Source: Allomyces macrogynus ATCC 38327 (Eukaryota; Blastocladiomycota; Blastocladiomycetes; Blastocladiales; Blastocladiaceae). From it: DNA of 64,000 nt. The notes under the pieces were generated by a model. It searched no databases, was not told where the DNA came from, and worked only from the letters and a program-made list of their open reading frames with translations. Within the stretch, counting starts at the first letter, position 1; each line of letters begins with the position of its first letter. The position numbers were made by a program, and so were the translations under genes. The stretch covers positions 584,421 to 648,420 of the forward strand of contig GG745329.1 of NCBI GenBank assembly GCA_000151295.1, given 5' to 3'. Positions 47,055 through 58,494 of the stretch are shown in pieces.

Positions 47055-48649
47055 TTACTCGTGGTCGTGCTCGTCATGGTCGTGGTCCTCACACCCCTCG
47101 CAATCCTCGTCGTCACAGCAGTCGTCGTCCTCCCAATCCTCGTCGTCTGAGTCGGCAGCGGCCTCGGCGCGCTCGGCCCACTCGCGCGCCTTCTCCTCCG
47201 ACTTGGCCACGCCCTGGCCCTTCTCGTACATTTCCGAAATGGCGTGCATCGACGAGGCATCGCCGCGCGACGCCCCCCGAAGGTACCACTCCATTGCCTT
47301 GGCGTAGTCCTTCTTGACCCCGGTGCCCTGGTCACTGCCCTCATGGTAGAGCTGGCCGAGGACGTACATCGCATCTAAAAGAGAAGGAAAATTGGGTGAG
47401 GTTCAACGATCCGGCGCAATGATGACGAGCCAAGTCTGCGGATACGGACCAGTATCCTTGAGGGCGGCAGCGCGCTCGTGGAGCCTGATGGCCTTATCGA
47501 CGTTGATCGGGATGCCCTCACCCGTGAAGTTGAGCATGCCGAGAGTGTTAAGCGAGACTGTGTGGCCCTTGTCGCCGGCCTTTTCCAACCACGGGACGGC
47601 TTTGGGGATGTTCTCCTCCGACAAGTAGTTCTGCGCCAGCGCGAACATGGCCTAGCAACGAACCAAAAGACGTTGAGTGAGTGACAGTCGTCAGACCAAA
47701 CAAAGCGGAGGTCGCCGTGGTCAAACACAACGCACCTCGGCATCGCCCTCGTTCGCGGCCTGCTCCCAAAGCTGAATCGCCTTGGCCTCGTCCTTCTCCA
47801 GCCCCTCGCCCTCCATGTACATCGCGCCCAGACCGACAAGCCCGTCGGTGCACTGAAACTCGTTGTAGGCGCGCTGGTACAGCTCCTTGGCGCGGTCCGC
47901 GTCCACGTCGCACCCAACACCCTGCAACAACATGTCGGCGAGCGTGCACATGGCGACCGGGTGGTTCTTGTCCGCGGCCATCGAGATCCACTTGAACGCC
48001 TTCTTGAGGTCCTCCTCGGACGACGCGTTGCTCTGGTAAACGACGCCCGTCGTGCACATGGCCTCCACCGACCCGAGCTTAGCCGCGGCCTGGAGCAGCT
48101 CGAGCGCCTTTTCAACGTCCTCGTCGACAAAGTCGCCGTCGAGGTAGGCATTGGCGAGCCAGTACATGGCGGCGCGGTCCGGATTCGCGCGCTCCGACCG
48201 CTCCTTGAGGCCGGGAAGGGCCTTGTCGAACCACTCCTGCGCCGTTTCCTTGGACTCCTCGACACCGTCGCCGTCGAGGTACAGGAACGCCAAACCGGCA
48301 GCGGCCATTGGGACCCGGCCAGCCTCCCACGCCTTCAAGTACCCCTGGGCAGCCTTGACGTAGTCGGCCTCCTTCTTGCCGGGCACCATCTCGTGGTCTT
48401 CCATGTATGAGGTTGCGTAGATGGCCTCGGCATTGCCGAGAGCAGCGGCCTTGGTGTACGCGTCGAACGCGGCCTTCAGGTCGATCGCCGTTCCATTTTC
48501 GCCGTAGTAGTGCTTGTGGCCAGCGTTGAGCAGCTCGACTGGGAGATACAATGAATAGGCGGACAATCAAGTCAATTCTTGCGCTTGCAGGGTGCGGCTG
48601 GGTCGGATCATGATGGTTGCGGTGATGGCGTACGGGCGGTGGCAGTCAT
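47055..48649 (-). CDS. Sel1-repeat protein with acidic His/Asp/Cys-rich tail
   Basis: Four exons: 48649-48634, 48538-47736, 47651-47450 and 47374-47055, about 446 aa. The first coding exon is 16 nt (MTATA plus one base); the next frame has no ATG of its own, so the short exon is needed. At least eight Sel1-like repeats are visible, each with an A-x-x-x-L/Y-A-x-x-Y-L-D-G type core (for example MYWLANAYLDGDFVDED, MCTLADMLLQGVGCDVD, LGAMYMEGEGLEKDEAKA, LNTLGMLNFTGEGIPI). They form a superhelical protein-binding scaffold. The C-terminus (DDDCCDDEDCEGCEDHDHD and a few more residues) could bind metal. No signal peptide or membrane segment, so cytosolic or nuclear. Convergent with the kinase gene. 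Specific partner unknown. Confidence 0.82.
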
Positions 48650-49129
48650 GGCGGTCGGTTGGTCGAGTCTCGGCAGCAGCGTCGATGGAACAGCAGCGAG
48701 AGCGTCGTCGGGTGGTCACAGGCCGGCCGGATTGGATCAAGATCGTTGCCAGACGAGGCGGTTGCTGACACCAACACGTGGTGCGTTGCCATGCAGCGAA
48801 CCTCTTTCCTTGCGGCCAACATGGATTGTGTTCGCCCCCAGAAGCCACAGCCCGAACAACAGGTGAGATTGACTTTCCGGGCTCGCAAAACTAACGGCCA
48901 GCGACGGCCAACGACGACAAGAAGCGACTGATGAGAAACTGATCTGCTCACGGCCAGACAAAAAGCACCACGGAATCACGACAAGACAACACTCCCAACA
49001 ATGCAAAACCAAAACGAATAACGTTAAACCGTCCCCGCGGAACGCGAAGCAGCCGTTACTCGCGCAGCGCGCGCAGCTGCCCAACACCCCATCACCGAGG
49101 ACAAAGCAAACCGCATTTCAAAATCCATC
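48650..49129. other. Intergenic region (Sel1 promoter, permease 3' flank)
   Basis: Upstream region of the Sel1-repeat gene and 3' flank of the permease gene. No gene seen. Confidence 0.5.
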
Positions 49130-50673
49130 CTAGTTTGCCGAAGACGCTGCCCGCTTGAACCCGCGCGACTGTGGCCGGTAGACGACAAAGTAATATGCCG
49201 GGATCCCGAGCGCCATGCAAACGAGCCCAATCCCCGCCGCCAGCGCCTGCTTCCCGCCCTGCGTGAACGGCAACACCGAAACAAAAATTCCCGCTGCAAT
49301 CACGATCAGCGGAGCGACGAGCCAGACGCGGAACGGGCGGTCCATGAGCGGCTCGCGCCGGCGGAGGACGAGCAGACCGACGAGCGTGATCGAGTAGAGC
49401 ACCCAGACGGGCCACTGCGCCGCGTCGCAAATAAAGAAGAACGTGTCGAGCCCTGGTGGCGCAATCGCCAAGACGACCGACATGACGTAGTGCAGGACGA
49501 GTGCATTGAACGGCGTGCCGAACCGCGGGTGCAGCTTGGAAAAGGTGGATGCGAACGGCACGAATTCGCGGCGCGCGGCCTCGAACAAAACGCGCGAGGC
49601 CGCAAACGAAATGGCGAGGCAGGTGCCGTACGCCGAGAACGTGATGAGCAGTGCCATGACCTTCTTGCCAAATACTTCGCCATACACACGCGTCGCAAAC
49701 TCGGCGGCCAGGACCTCCTTGGAGCCCTTGACGTCGGACGCCGACAGGGCCGACAGGTAGGCGAGGTTGGCGCCAATGTAGAGGGCCGAAACGGTCGAAA
49801 CGCCACCAACAATTGCGCGCGGGGCGTTGCGCTGCGGGTCCTTGAGCTCGCCCATGGCCGTCGACAGGTACGACCATCCGTCGTAGCAGAAAAACACGGT
49901 CAGCAGCGCCGTCGCGTAGTCGCCTGGCGACGTTGACGTGCCTTCAAACGAATCGGCAAACGTGCTCGGGTTCGGGACCGACGGGAACCCACCCGCCGCC
50001 ATGACAATGCCCGTCACGACGACAAACAGGATAATCACGAGCTTGAGCGCTGTGATGATGGACGTCGACTTGGTCGCAATCGTATTGGAGAACGCGAGTA
50101 GGCAAAACACGGTCGTGATCGTAGCCACGGCAATCGCCTTGGTTACCCACTCTTCATAATCGAGCGCAGCGCCCGCCAACGGGAACGCGTACTTGAGGTA
50201 GATGGCGACGACGGTACCGAGCGCGGCCGTGTACCCGGTGTGCACGAGCACGATACGGCACCAGCAGTAGAGGAACGCCATGAGCTGCTTGGGCTTGCGG
50301 TAAATGAACTCGAGGTACGGCAGGTCACCCCCGGATTCTGGCATCATCATGCCGAGCTCCGTGTACGAAAAAGCGCCTGCAAGCGAGACGAGGGCTGGTG
50401 ACGCGACAAAAATTGATCAGTACCAGAGAGCGGAACCGAGTGTCAAACCGCGAGGGCTGCAGGCGTACCGCCAGTGAACCAAATGATCATGGCCATTCCT
50501 GGTGAACCGACCAGCGCAAGGATGCGACCACCATTGCTGAACACACCGGTTCCGACCATGCATCCAATGATCAACGACGTTCCGCCCCACAGCGACATGG
50601 TGCGGCTCAGGCCCGCGGCCGGGGCGACTTCAACGTCGACCAAACTTGAAGAGTCGAATGTTTTCGTGTCCAT
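49130..50673 (-). CDS. Amino-acid permease, LAT/Mup1-like APC superfamily
   Basis: Two exons: 50673-50469 and 50394-49130, about 489 aa with about 12 hydrophobic segments. Helix 1 has the broken-helix motif SLIIGCMVGTGVFSNG. The splice junction rebuilds FTGGA-LVSLAGAFSYTELGMMMPESGGD, the conserved helix 2/3 motif of LAT-type carriers. Other family segments are FFCYDGWSYLSTAMGELKDP and GGVSTVSALYIGANLAYL. Fungal relatives (Mup1, Mup3) carry methionine and other neutral amino acids at the plasma membrane; the substrate here is inferred. The N-terminal 20 residues are polar and face the cytosol. Confidence 0.9.
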
Positions 50674-51651
50674 GGTCGGTCGAGATGGTGCTGCTGCTGC
50701 TGCTCGAGGTCAAGGCCGAGAAACGTTGACCCGTGGGGAGGAGAGCAAAAGTCTGGAGCGCGCTGGAGACTAAAATGCCGCGGCGGGGGGCACCTCCACC
50801 TTTATGGCGCTGCTGTCTGTGCTGCTCGTTGACCTTACCAAATCTTGTGGTGGGGCAGTCTGGACGTGTAGAGGGCGGTCGTGAGTCCCGCCGACCCCCA
50901 CGACTCCGAGCAAGCGGAGGCACTGGTCGGTACAACGTCGACATGAATGATCCACGGTCATCGGCCCAATCGTTGCAACGAACCACGCCCCGCGGAGAGA
51001 GGGATTGGTTGGTGCCGTGGCTGGAGTGGGGAGTCTGTTGTTCCTTCCAGGCGCGTTCGACGCTCACGGACCAACATCAAGGCCAACTTGTGTCCCATGG
51101 CTGTGCGACTTCATATCAACGTTGGCTGGCTGGGCCGTCGCTTGTGGCCACTCGTACTGCTCTGTGCGGAGTAGGAGCACATGGTCGCGTTGGCAGACAC
51201 TGGGTGCTCCATGCTGCTGTGCCCCATGGCAATGGCACAGTCAGTTCGTGCAGGCCGCTTCTCACGAATTAGCTTGCGCGCAGAGTCGCTTCAGTATTTC
51301 GGACTGTGGCGAAGCGCGGCCGACGATCCAATACCGGGGGTTGCGCGCGAGGAAGGATTTTGATCATGAGTTGATCAACCGTTACGCCGTAGACGCCGCG
51401 AAGTTCGGCGCTTTCGCGGGCGTCAGGTTCGTTGCCCAGTGCGCCGCGTCCAAACCGTCATGTGCTCTATTTCGATTCGGACCATCCTTTCATGAGACCC
51501 ATCGTCGACCCTTTCTTCGCCTCACAGGCGCAACGGCCAAGAGCGGAGCGGATAAACCAAAATGCATTCTCAAGACGTTGACTCGCCGCGCGCGCATGCG
51601 TCTCCGAGCGCGCCAGGCACTCCACGGCTCCATCGGCCACCACCACGATCA
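50674..51651. other. Intergenic region, nearly 1 kb, no supportable gene
   Basis: Permease promoter at the left and M20 peptidase 3' flank at the right. Plus-strand frames around 51,005-51,560 are open but look like non-coding GC-rich frames, and none shows family motifs. Confidence 0.45.
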
Positions 51652-53525
51652 TCAACGGCGCGGTGCACCCATGGCCTGGTCATACGACGGCGGCGGCCCC
51701 TGCAGCAGCGGCGTCGTTTCCGTCGTGCAGTGCACAGCCGGCTCTGCACCCCCATGACGCAGCTTGGTCGGCGGCGGCACCGGCGCGCTCGCCTTTGCCA
51801 CTGCCGGCTGCTCATCGACACGGATCGCATCCTCGTCGGTGCCCGCGCGTTCCTTCTCCTCCAAATACTCCTTGTAAATCTTCTTGACGAGCTTGTGCGG
51901 ATGCTCGACGACCGTAAGCGCCGCGCACGCAAGCGCCGCCGCCGCGCGCAACGTGAACGTATGCGCGACCTCGGACCGCGCCGCGGCCGCAAACTCGCGC
52001 GTGTGCGTGTCGACGCCCGGCACGCCAATGTAGAAATGCGGATGCAGCGCCGGGACCGAGTAGGACACGTTTCCAAAATCGGTCGACCCCATCGACTCGG
52101 CACGCATGTCGGGGCCCGACGGGAAATGCACGCCGCGCGCTTCCATTTCGCGCTGGTAGAGGCGCGAGAGCACCTTGTTGTGCAGCAGGTTCGAGTAGGC
52201 CATGGTGTACCGCACGTCGAGCTGCGTGCCCGTGGCGACCGCGGCGGCCGTGAAGCACGCTACCGTGCGTTCCACGAGCGCGTCGCGCTGCGCGGTCGTC
52301 GCCGACCGCACGATCCACTTGGCCGACGCGAGCGCCGGGATAATGTTGGATTTCTGTCCGCCGTCCGTAATGATGCCGTGAATCCGGTCGGTCGGCAGGA
52401 TCTGTTGCCGCAGTTGCGCCACGTTCGAGTGCGCCAGGCACACGGCATCGAGCGCGTTGACGCCGTCCCAAGGGCGCGCGGCTGCGTGCGCGGCACGGCC
52501 CGTGTAGTGAATGTCCATCCACTGCATGGCGAGCGCCTGCGACTGCGAGTTGTCGGCGTCGCTCGGGTGCAGCATCACGCAAAAGTCGAGGTCCTCGAAC
52601 GCGCCGCGCTCCACCATGAGCACCTTGCCGCCACCGCCTTCTTCGGCGGGGGTGCCGAACAGCCGGATGCACGCCTTGAGGTTGTGCTTGGTGATGGCCT
52701 CCTTGGCGGCTACAAGTTGCAAAGAATAAACGGGTCAGGACGGGAGCATGGACGAGGAGGAGAGTGTGGCCCGCTCAGACGTACCAACCGCACAGGCAAG
52801 ACCAGAGATCGCAATCAAATCTGTTCAAAGAAATCCATCAGTTTTCAGATCCGAGCGAGCGATTTGAGCCGTACTTTTCCGAGCAAGAACGTACTGTGAC
52901 CTACAGAAACGAGCAATAGTGAACAATGAGTTGGAGTGAGCATGACTCTCCTCCACTACCCACCACCAACGCAAAATACAAACCGCAAGCATGACCAAGG
53001 TCGGGCAACGCGTCGTACTCGGAGCAGAACCCAATCTGCACGGGCCGCTTGTTCGCTGCCGGCTTGTCATTGGCCGGAACGTGTTCAAACGTGGCGACAA
53101 ACGCCGTCTCGATGGCGAATGCGCCGCGCTCCACGACAAACCCGATCTCCTCAAGATACTTGGTCAGGACCTGCACGGCGTGCTTTTCCTGGAACCCGAG
53201 CTCCGGGTGGTCATGAATCTACCCAACACGAACGCGCACTGGTCAGTCGTGGTGTCGGTAAGAGCGCATTCGACGCGACGATTGATCGAACCTGCAAGCT
53301 GATCTCGCGCAACCGCGGTGAAATCTCGGCCAGGACGCGGTCGACAGTCGCGCGAACGTCCTTGGACAACTTGGGCAGGCCCTGCATATCGGCGCCGTCG
53401 CCATTCGTGCCGACCGAAGCGCACCACGGCGCGCTGGCGCCACAAAACAGGCGCGACAGCCAGGTCGACCACGCGTCGTTGGTGGTCGCACCGTCGTGGT
53501 CGCGACCCTTGTTCAATTGATCCAT
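51652..53525 (-). CDS. M20 family metallopeptidase (PM20D2-like), with a 6-nt microexon
   Basis: Five coding exons: 53525-53292, 53218-52984, 52900-52895, 52820-52785 and 52709-51652, about 522 aa. M20 amidohydrolase/dipeptidase of the PM20D2 type. Visible motifs are IHDHPELGFQEKHAV, the metal site [50 protein letters not shown] and the dimerisation part MQWMDIHYTGRAAHAAARPWDGVNALD. The His and Asn of GHACGHN come from the 6-nt exon GTCACA between a TAG acceptor and a GTACGT donor; skipping it would delete a zinc ligand and leave HACGDLIA. The C-terminus is extended and Pro-rich (TTPLLQGPPPSYDQAM). Cytosolic, with no signal peptide. Substrate inferred only. Confidence 0.9.
52895..52900 (-). 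other. 6-nt microexon of the M20 peptidase gene
   Basis: GTCACA, preceded by TTTCTGTAG and followed by GTACGTTC. With the flanking phases (G before, AT after) it encodes Gly-His-Asn of the conserved GHACGHNL motif. Flanking introns are 83 and 74 nt. Confidence 0.8.
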
Positions 53526-53960
53526 TGAGGCGACGAGGACGCGTTGGCGGTTCGGTTGCGAGCAGTGGCCGTGTCTTGTGCGCTTGCTGAAGGGAAGTTG
53601 CCGTCGGCGCCGCCGGTGCCGTTGGTCGACTCGGTCGTTTGGAAGAAAGAGCGATGGAAGCCAGTCGCGTAATAACACGAACGCGTCGCGTGCAGCATGC
53701 CGGTGGATGTGTTCGCAAGTCGGACACTCTTCTGCCAACCAACATCAATCCAATCAGCCCGTCGTGCACCGGAGCGACCATGACGAGAATCGCGCTGACC
53801 CACGCGTCGCGGTGGTCGATGGGTCAAAGACGAAATGGTGGTGGACAGTTCCAGGTCTTCATCAAAAACGGGCAAACAAGCCAAGAAAGAATCTGAACCA
53901 AATTACCCCCGAACCAAACCAAATCCCAACCCCAAACGAGCCTCGACAGCAAGGATCCTC
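53526..53960. other. Intergenic region (M20 promoter, calnexin 3' flank)
   Basis: No gene or clear signal seen between the peptidase start and the calnexin stop. Confidence 0.5.
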
Positions 53961-56005
53961 CTACTCGTCGTCCTCGGACGTGGCTTCCTTGGCCGGACGC
54001 TTGGTCGTCTTGGCCGGGGATGCCTTCTTGGGCGATGCCTTGGCGGCTGGCTCCTCGTTCTCCTCCTCCTCTTCCTCCTGCTCGACCTCGGCCTCGTCGG
54101 CATCCGCGTCGTCGTCCTTCTTCTTCTTGGCCGCGGCGGACTGCACTTTCTGCTTCTTCTTGTCGGCGGCCGACGGGCCCGTAAGAAGCGCAAGAATGAA
54201 GGCAATGACAGCGGCCACCGAGAGACCGGCGGCACCGGCCGTGATGGGCAGCGACGCCGCGGCCTTGGCCGGGTCGACGAGGGCCTTTTGCGCAAACTTG
54301 ACAAACGACGCGGGCGTGAGCTGCTCAGCAATGTCGCCGAATGTGAGCTGGTTGATCGACTTGACAATCTCGTCGGCATCCGCGTCAACGTCCTTGGCCT
54401 TTTCGGGCTCATCGGCCTTGGTGAGCACCTCCTCGGCCGTGTGCTTGACCTCCCACGTGTCCTTGGTCCACTGGTCGAGCGTGGCGGCATTGACCGAGTC
54501 CGACACGAGAATGTTGTCGAAGTGAATGTTGTTCTGCATGGTCCACAGCTCAAACCCGACGGCGCCAATCGGCGTCATGTAGCCCGGGTGCTTTTCGTCG
54601 ACATAGTCCGGGTTGGCGATCTTGCGCGGCGCCCAGGGGCCCTTGTACGCCGGGTTGTCGATCAGCGGCGCCGCCCACTTGCCCTTGTAGTCCGGGTTGC
54701 GCTTCATTGGCCGCTTCCACGGCCCGCAGCCCGACGCCTCGGCGCACTTCGGGTTCGCGACCGTCGGGGCCACCCACTCGCCGTCCTCTTCTGCGTCCCA
54801 GTCCTCGGGCTGCTTGGCGTCCGGATCCGGGATGTACTCGAGCTCGTTCTCGAGCCAGTCGGCGGGCATCGTCGCGTCGGCATCCTCAATCTCGAGCGGC
54901 GCGTCCTCGTCCCAGTCGGCCGGCTTGGCCGCCTTTGGGTCCGGGATCTTGGCTTCGTCGACCCAGTCGGCGGGCTTCTTGTCGTTCGGGTCATCAATCT
55001 CCTTGGGCGCAACGACCGGCGGTTCAAAGTCGTCGAGCAACGAGCCGGTCTGCTTGGACACGCCGTCGATCTTGATCTCAAACGTGTTCTTTTCCGGGTG
55101 CACAATCAGCGTGTAGAGGTGCGTTTCCTTGGAGTAGGTCGACGGCACCGACGGCGGGTTCTTCAAGTGGTGCTCGACAATCTTACCCGTCTTCTTGTTC
55201 TTGTGCCGGAAAATGAAGTGCACCTTGTTGGTCGCGCCGCACTTGTCGGGCCCAAACATGATCGTGTAGGGCGTCTTGTCGGAGAACGTCGCCGGGTCGT
55301 ACGGCTTGCTCGCGTCGTGCGAAAGCAGCTTCAAGTAGGCCCCACCGCACTCGAGCCCGTTCTGCAGCTTCACCTCGTACTGGACTGTGACCGCATCGTG
55401 GCCGTCAAACGTGATCGGATGCGGCAGCGCGCGCGAAATCGCGTGGTGAGCCGCCGCCGACTTGAGTACGAGCCCCAGGTCGCCGGCGTGCGCGCCGACC
55501 GTCTCGGTGGCCTCCTCGACGGCCCACTGGCCGCGGTACCGCCACAGGTCGGCGTCCTCGGTCGCGTCCTTTTCGCCGGCGGGCACGTCCTCCTTGGACG
55601 CGCGCGACGGGATCCAGTGCTTTTCGAAATCGGCAACCGACGCGAATTGCTCGCCGAGGGAGCCGGCGGGCAGGGTCACGGTCGACGGCTAGGTACATGG
55701 CGCACGCGGAAGATGAGTTTGTGCCAAACAAACGGACTGATCGACAAAAATGCAGGTGTTTGGACGCTGCTGGCCGGCCCGGGCGGAACAGGCACGATCG
55801 TGCATCCCTTCCGTCCCCAATGTGCCGCAGCGTCGCACGATCACGATCGTGACGCTTGGCGTACCTTCCACAGGGGCTTGGCAGCGGAAGCAGCAGCGTC
55901 ATCGGGCTTGGTGGCAGCAGCGGCGGCGGGCGCGTCGGCAGTGACGGCCGAGGACAGCGCGAGCAGTGCGAGGGCCGCAGCGGCGGTCTTGGAGGGCGAC
56001 GGCAT
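53961..56005 (-). CDS. Calnexin
   Basis: Two exons: 56005-55865 and 55688-53961, about 622 aa. ER membrane lectin chaperone for glycoproteins. The signal peptide is on exon 1 ([20 protein letters not shown]). The lectin domain has [22 protein letters not shown] and [10 protein letters not shown]. The proline-rich arm carries the calreticulin-family repeats: [27 protein letters not shown] and [13 protein letters not shown], then [16 protein letters not shown] and [35 protein letters not shown] follows. One membrane segment (about [17 protein letters not shown]) precedes a cytosolic tail rich in Lys, Glu and Ser. Two paired cysteines are visible in each usual position (LECGG with DKCGA, and [12 protein letters not shown]). 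Confidence 0.97.
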
Positions 56006-56580
56006 CGTGTCGAACAGGCGTGTGGCAGAGGTTGGATATCGGAGTGTGCGCGCGCGGCAGGTTCAGGCGCGTTGGCGAAGCGGCGGCAGGAACAAGAAGT
56101 CGCCGAGAAAGGGGGACGGTGGGGTTGAAGAAAGAAAGCAGCGAGGGCGACGGCAACGTTGGTCGTGGCGGCGGTAGTCGGCAACGGTCAGCGGCCAAGC
56201 CGACCGACGCGAAAGTGGAGCCCGCGATCAGACGCGTGCAGAAACGACCGCCTGCCACGCAACTCCGGAACACGTGCTGCTCGACGTGTCGCGGCTCTCG
56301 CACGATCCACCGCAACTTGATCACGCACTCCCACAGCAACTTGTTTTCCAAAAGACGTCCAAGTCTTCCAAAACTTGCGTTCATTTCTGTTTCGCGGCCA
56401 GCTTTGACGAACTCCGACAAACGACAGGAAGCCTGGTGCGGGAGACTGTGGGAGAAGTATTGGGACGCGGCGACAGCAGAACAAATGATAAAGGGAAAAA
56501 GTAACAATCAATTCAAATATCAGCGACGCGGCGCGTCGTATCAACAGATTCATCACAACAATCACACCAGCACCCGCCAC
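56006..56580. other. Intergenic region upstream of calnexin
   Basis: Calnexin promoter plus the 3' flank of the fatty-acid-hydroxylase gene. No gene seen. Confidence 0.5.
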
Positions 56581-57728
56581 CTACTCGGCCTTCAACTTAT
56601 CATCGCCCTCCACCTTCTCCACCTCCTGCCGCGCGTCGTACCTGCGCACGTACCGGCGCCACCGGTCGCCCCCTTCGGTGCCGCACACGGCATCCAGCAG
56701 CCCAAGCACGCCAAACTGGTAAATGAATGCGTAATGGTGCCAGTCGTGCTTGCGCGCCGACGGCATCCCCCACAACTCGTATCCGGAATGCGTGTGAATC
56801 GTCGTCGCAATCGCGACCACCGTCCACAACCCCGTCGTCAATGGGTGCGAGCCCATGACCACGGGCCCAAGCAACACCGGGCCCAAATTCGACAACGCGT
56901 GTTCGACCGGGTGCGCGTAGGTGGCGGCCAATCCAATCGGTGCGGTAAACTCGTGGTGCTGCTTGTGCACGGCCTTGTAGAGCGGGGCCCAGTGGAACAA
57001 GCGGTGCGACCAGTAGAACAGCACTTCCTCGACCACGATGAAGATGACCAGGTCGCGCGCGACCGTTGCGGCGTCCGGGATCGTCGCGGCCCATGCGTTG
57101 CACTCGACTTCGCTGACGCACGGCACGCGCGACGCGTGCAGTTGCATGAACAGGTACCCGACGATCGGGTTGAGGATGATTTGGTTGAACAGGACCGTCT
57201 TGGCACACTTGACCCAGTCACGCCATGGGACGATCTTAGCGTCCTGGATCTTGTGCTGCAATGCGAACCGACCGAGTGCCGACGTCGGGTACCGCAGTGA
57301 CCAGTCGAGCACGCCGAGCGCAAGCGCGTGGAGCCAGTACGACGCGGCTATGCAGGTGCGAGAAAGCGACAGCGTCAGTGTTCCACATCCGAGGCCGAGA
57401 AGCGAGAGAAATGTACGCAACTTGTCAAGAGGAACAAGTCCACTGTCATGATCCACGCGAGCCCGTGCCGTGCGGCCAGCGCCGTCCACGCAGCACGCAT
57501 GCTCATGACCGCGTCGTACACGACGGGCGCTGCCATCGCGATCCACTCGGGTTTGAAAAACACAACGACCACGGCCGCGACAGCCGTGTGGAACAAGGAC
57601 TCGCGCGGCATCATAGGCCGCAACACGTTGATCTCAAAGTTGGACGGCAGCATTTCGACGTCGTCGACGGGCTTGCGCTTGCCTGTCGGCGCCTGGTCGG
57701 TCGGGGTCGCTGTAGTAGTCGTGGCCAT
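56581..57728 (-). CDS. Fatty acid hydroxylase/sterol desaturase family membrane protein (FAXDC2-like)
   Basis: Two exons: 57728-57422 and 57347-56581, about 357 aa. Di-iron membrane oxygenase of the ERG3/ERG25/SUR2 superfamily. Three histidine boxes are visible: SHRLFH, HKQHH with HEF, and HDWHH. Hydrophobic segments are FHTAVAAVVVVFF, VVEEVLFYWSHR and ATTIHTHSGYELWG. The arrangement is nearest FAXDC2-type proteins; the exact lipid substrate is not predictable. The donor used (GTTGCG after an A) is weak, but it restores frame into TASYWLHALALGVLDW. A TATA box lies about 75 bp upstream of the ATG. Confidence 0.86.
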
Positions 57729-58494
57729 GATATCAAGGTCGAAGAAGCGGCCAGCTTGGTCGGATTCGGTCGAGTGCGCACCGGCGCGGGTGGGCAGCGA
57801 CTTTTATATCATCGCGGGCGACTTGTTGACGCTACGCGCGCCCTTGGCGGATTCACGGCGCAACCTCGAGATTTGACCCTGCCGCGGAGAAACGGCGGCC
57901 CTGGCCGCCGGCCCTCGCAACGAGCGCGTGCTGCCGATGGGTTCCATTGCCGCCAGTGCCGATGTTGATATGCGCGCGGAAAACAGTGGTCTGGCTCCAG
58001 TGAAAAGATCAACGTTGAGGTCGTGCAAACGGCTGCGAACAAAGCGCAAGTTTCGCCACAGGCCGCCGGCAACTGTCGCTCGCCACCGCAACAGAAGGCG
58101 TTCATTCCTGCTCACCATCCCGTCGGCGATGCTCAACTGACCCGTCGACCACGACCTGATCGACGACGAGCAAATCGTCCTGCCTGTAGAATGACTGTAT
58201 AAATGGTGAACAGGAACGGCAGTAGGTACAGGAAAACAGACGGAGCCCCGACCCGCGCGACCCGCGACCCGCAAACTCCAACGACGCAACTGAAAACCGA
58301 GACTCTTTGCTGTGGTCCCCGGCGCGCGCAAAAACGAAGAGACAGGCCGGGAGGCCGGGGGCGCTGCTCGCGCGCGCACGAGCTCGGGACCAAAACCCCA
58401 CCCAAATCAAACACAAAAAACCTGAAAGCACGCCAAACGACACGGAACGCTGGAGACAAAGCTGCTCTCGCGACGGCAGTTGCTCGCCACGAAC
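57729..58494. other. Intergenic region (hydroxylase promoter, citrate synthase 3' flank)
   Basis: Carries the TATA box at 57803-57808. The rest shows no supportable gene. Confidence 0.5.
57803..57808 (-). promoter_or_regulatory. TATA box of the fatty acid hydroxylase family gene
   Basis: TATAAA on the minus strand within GATATAAAAG, about 75 bp upstream of the ATG at 57728. Confidence 0.6.

Noticed and set aside
51005..51757. 250-codon plus-strand frame upstream of the M20 peptidase stop
   Set aside because: No motif, overlaps the peptidase exon antisense, and composition fits a chance GC-rich frame.
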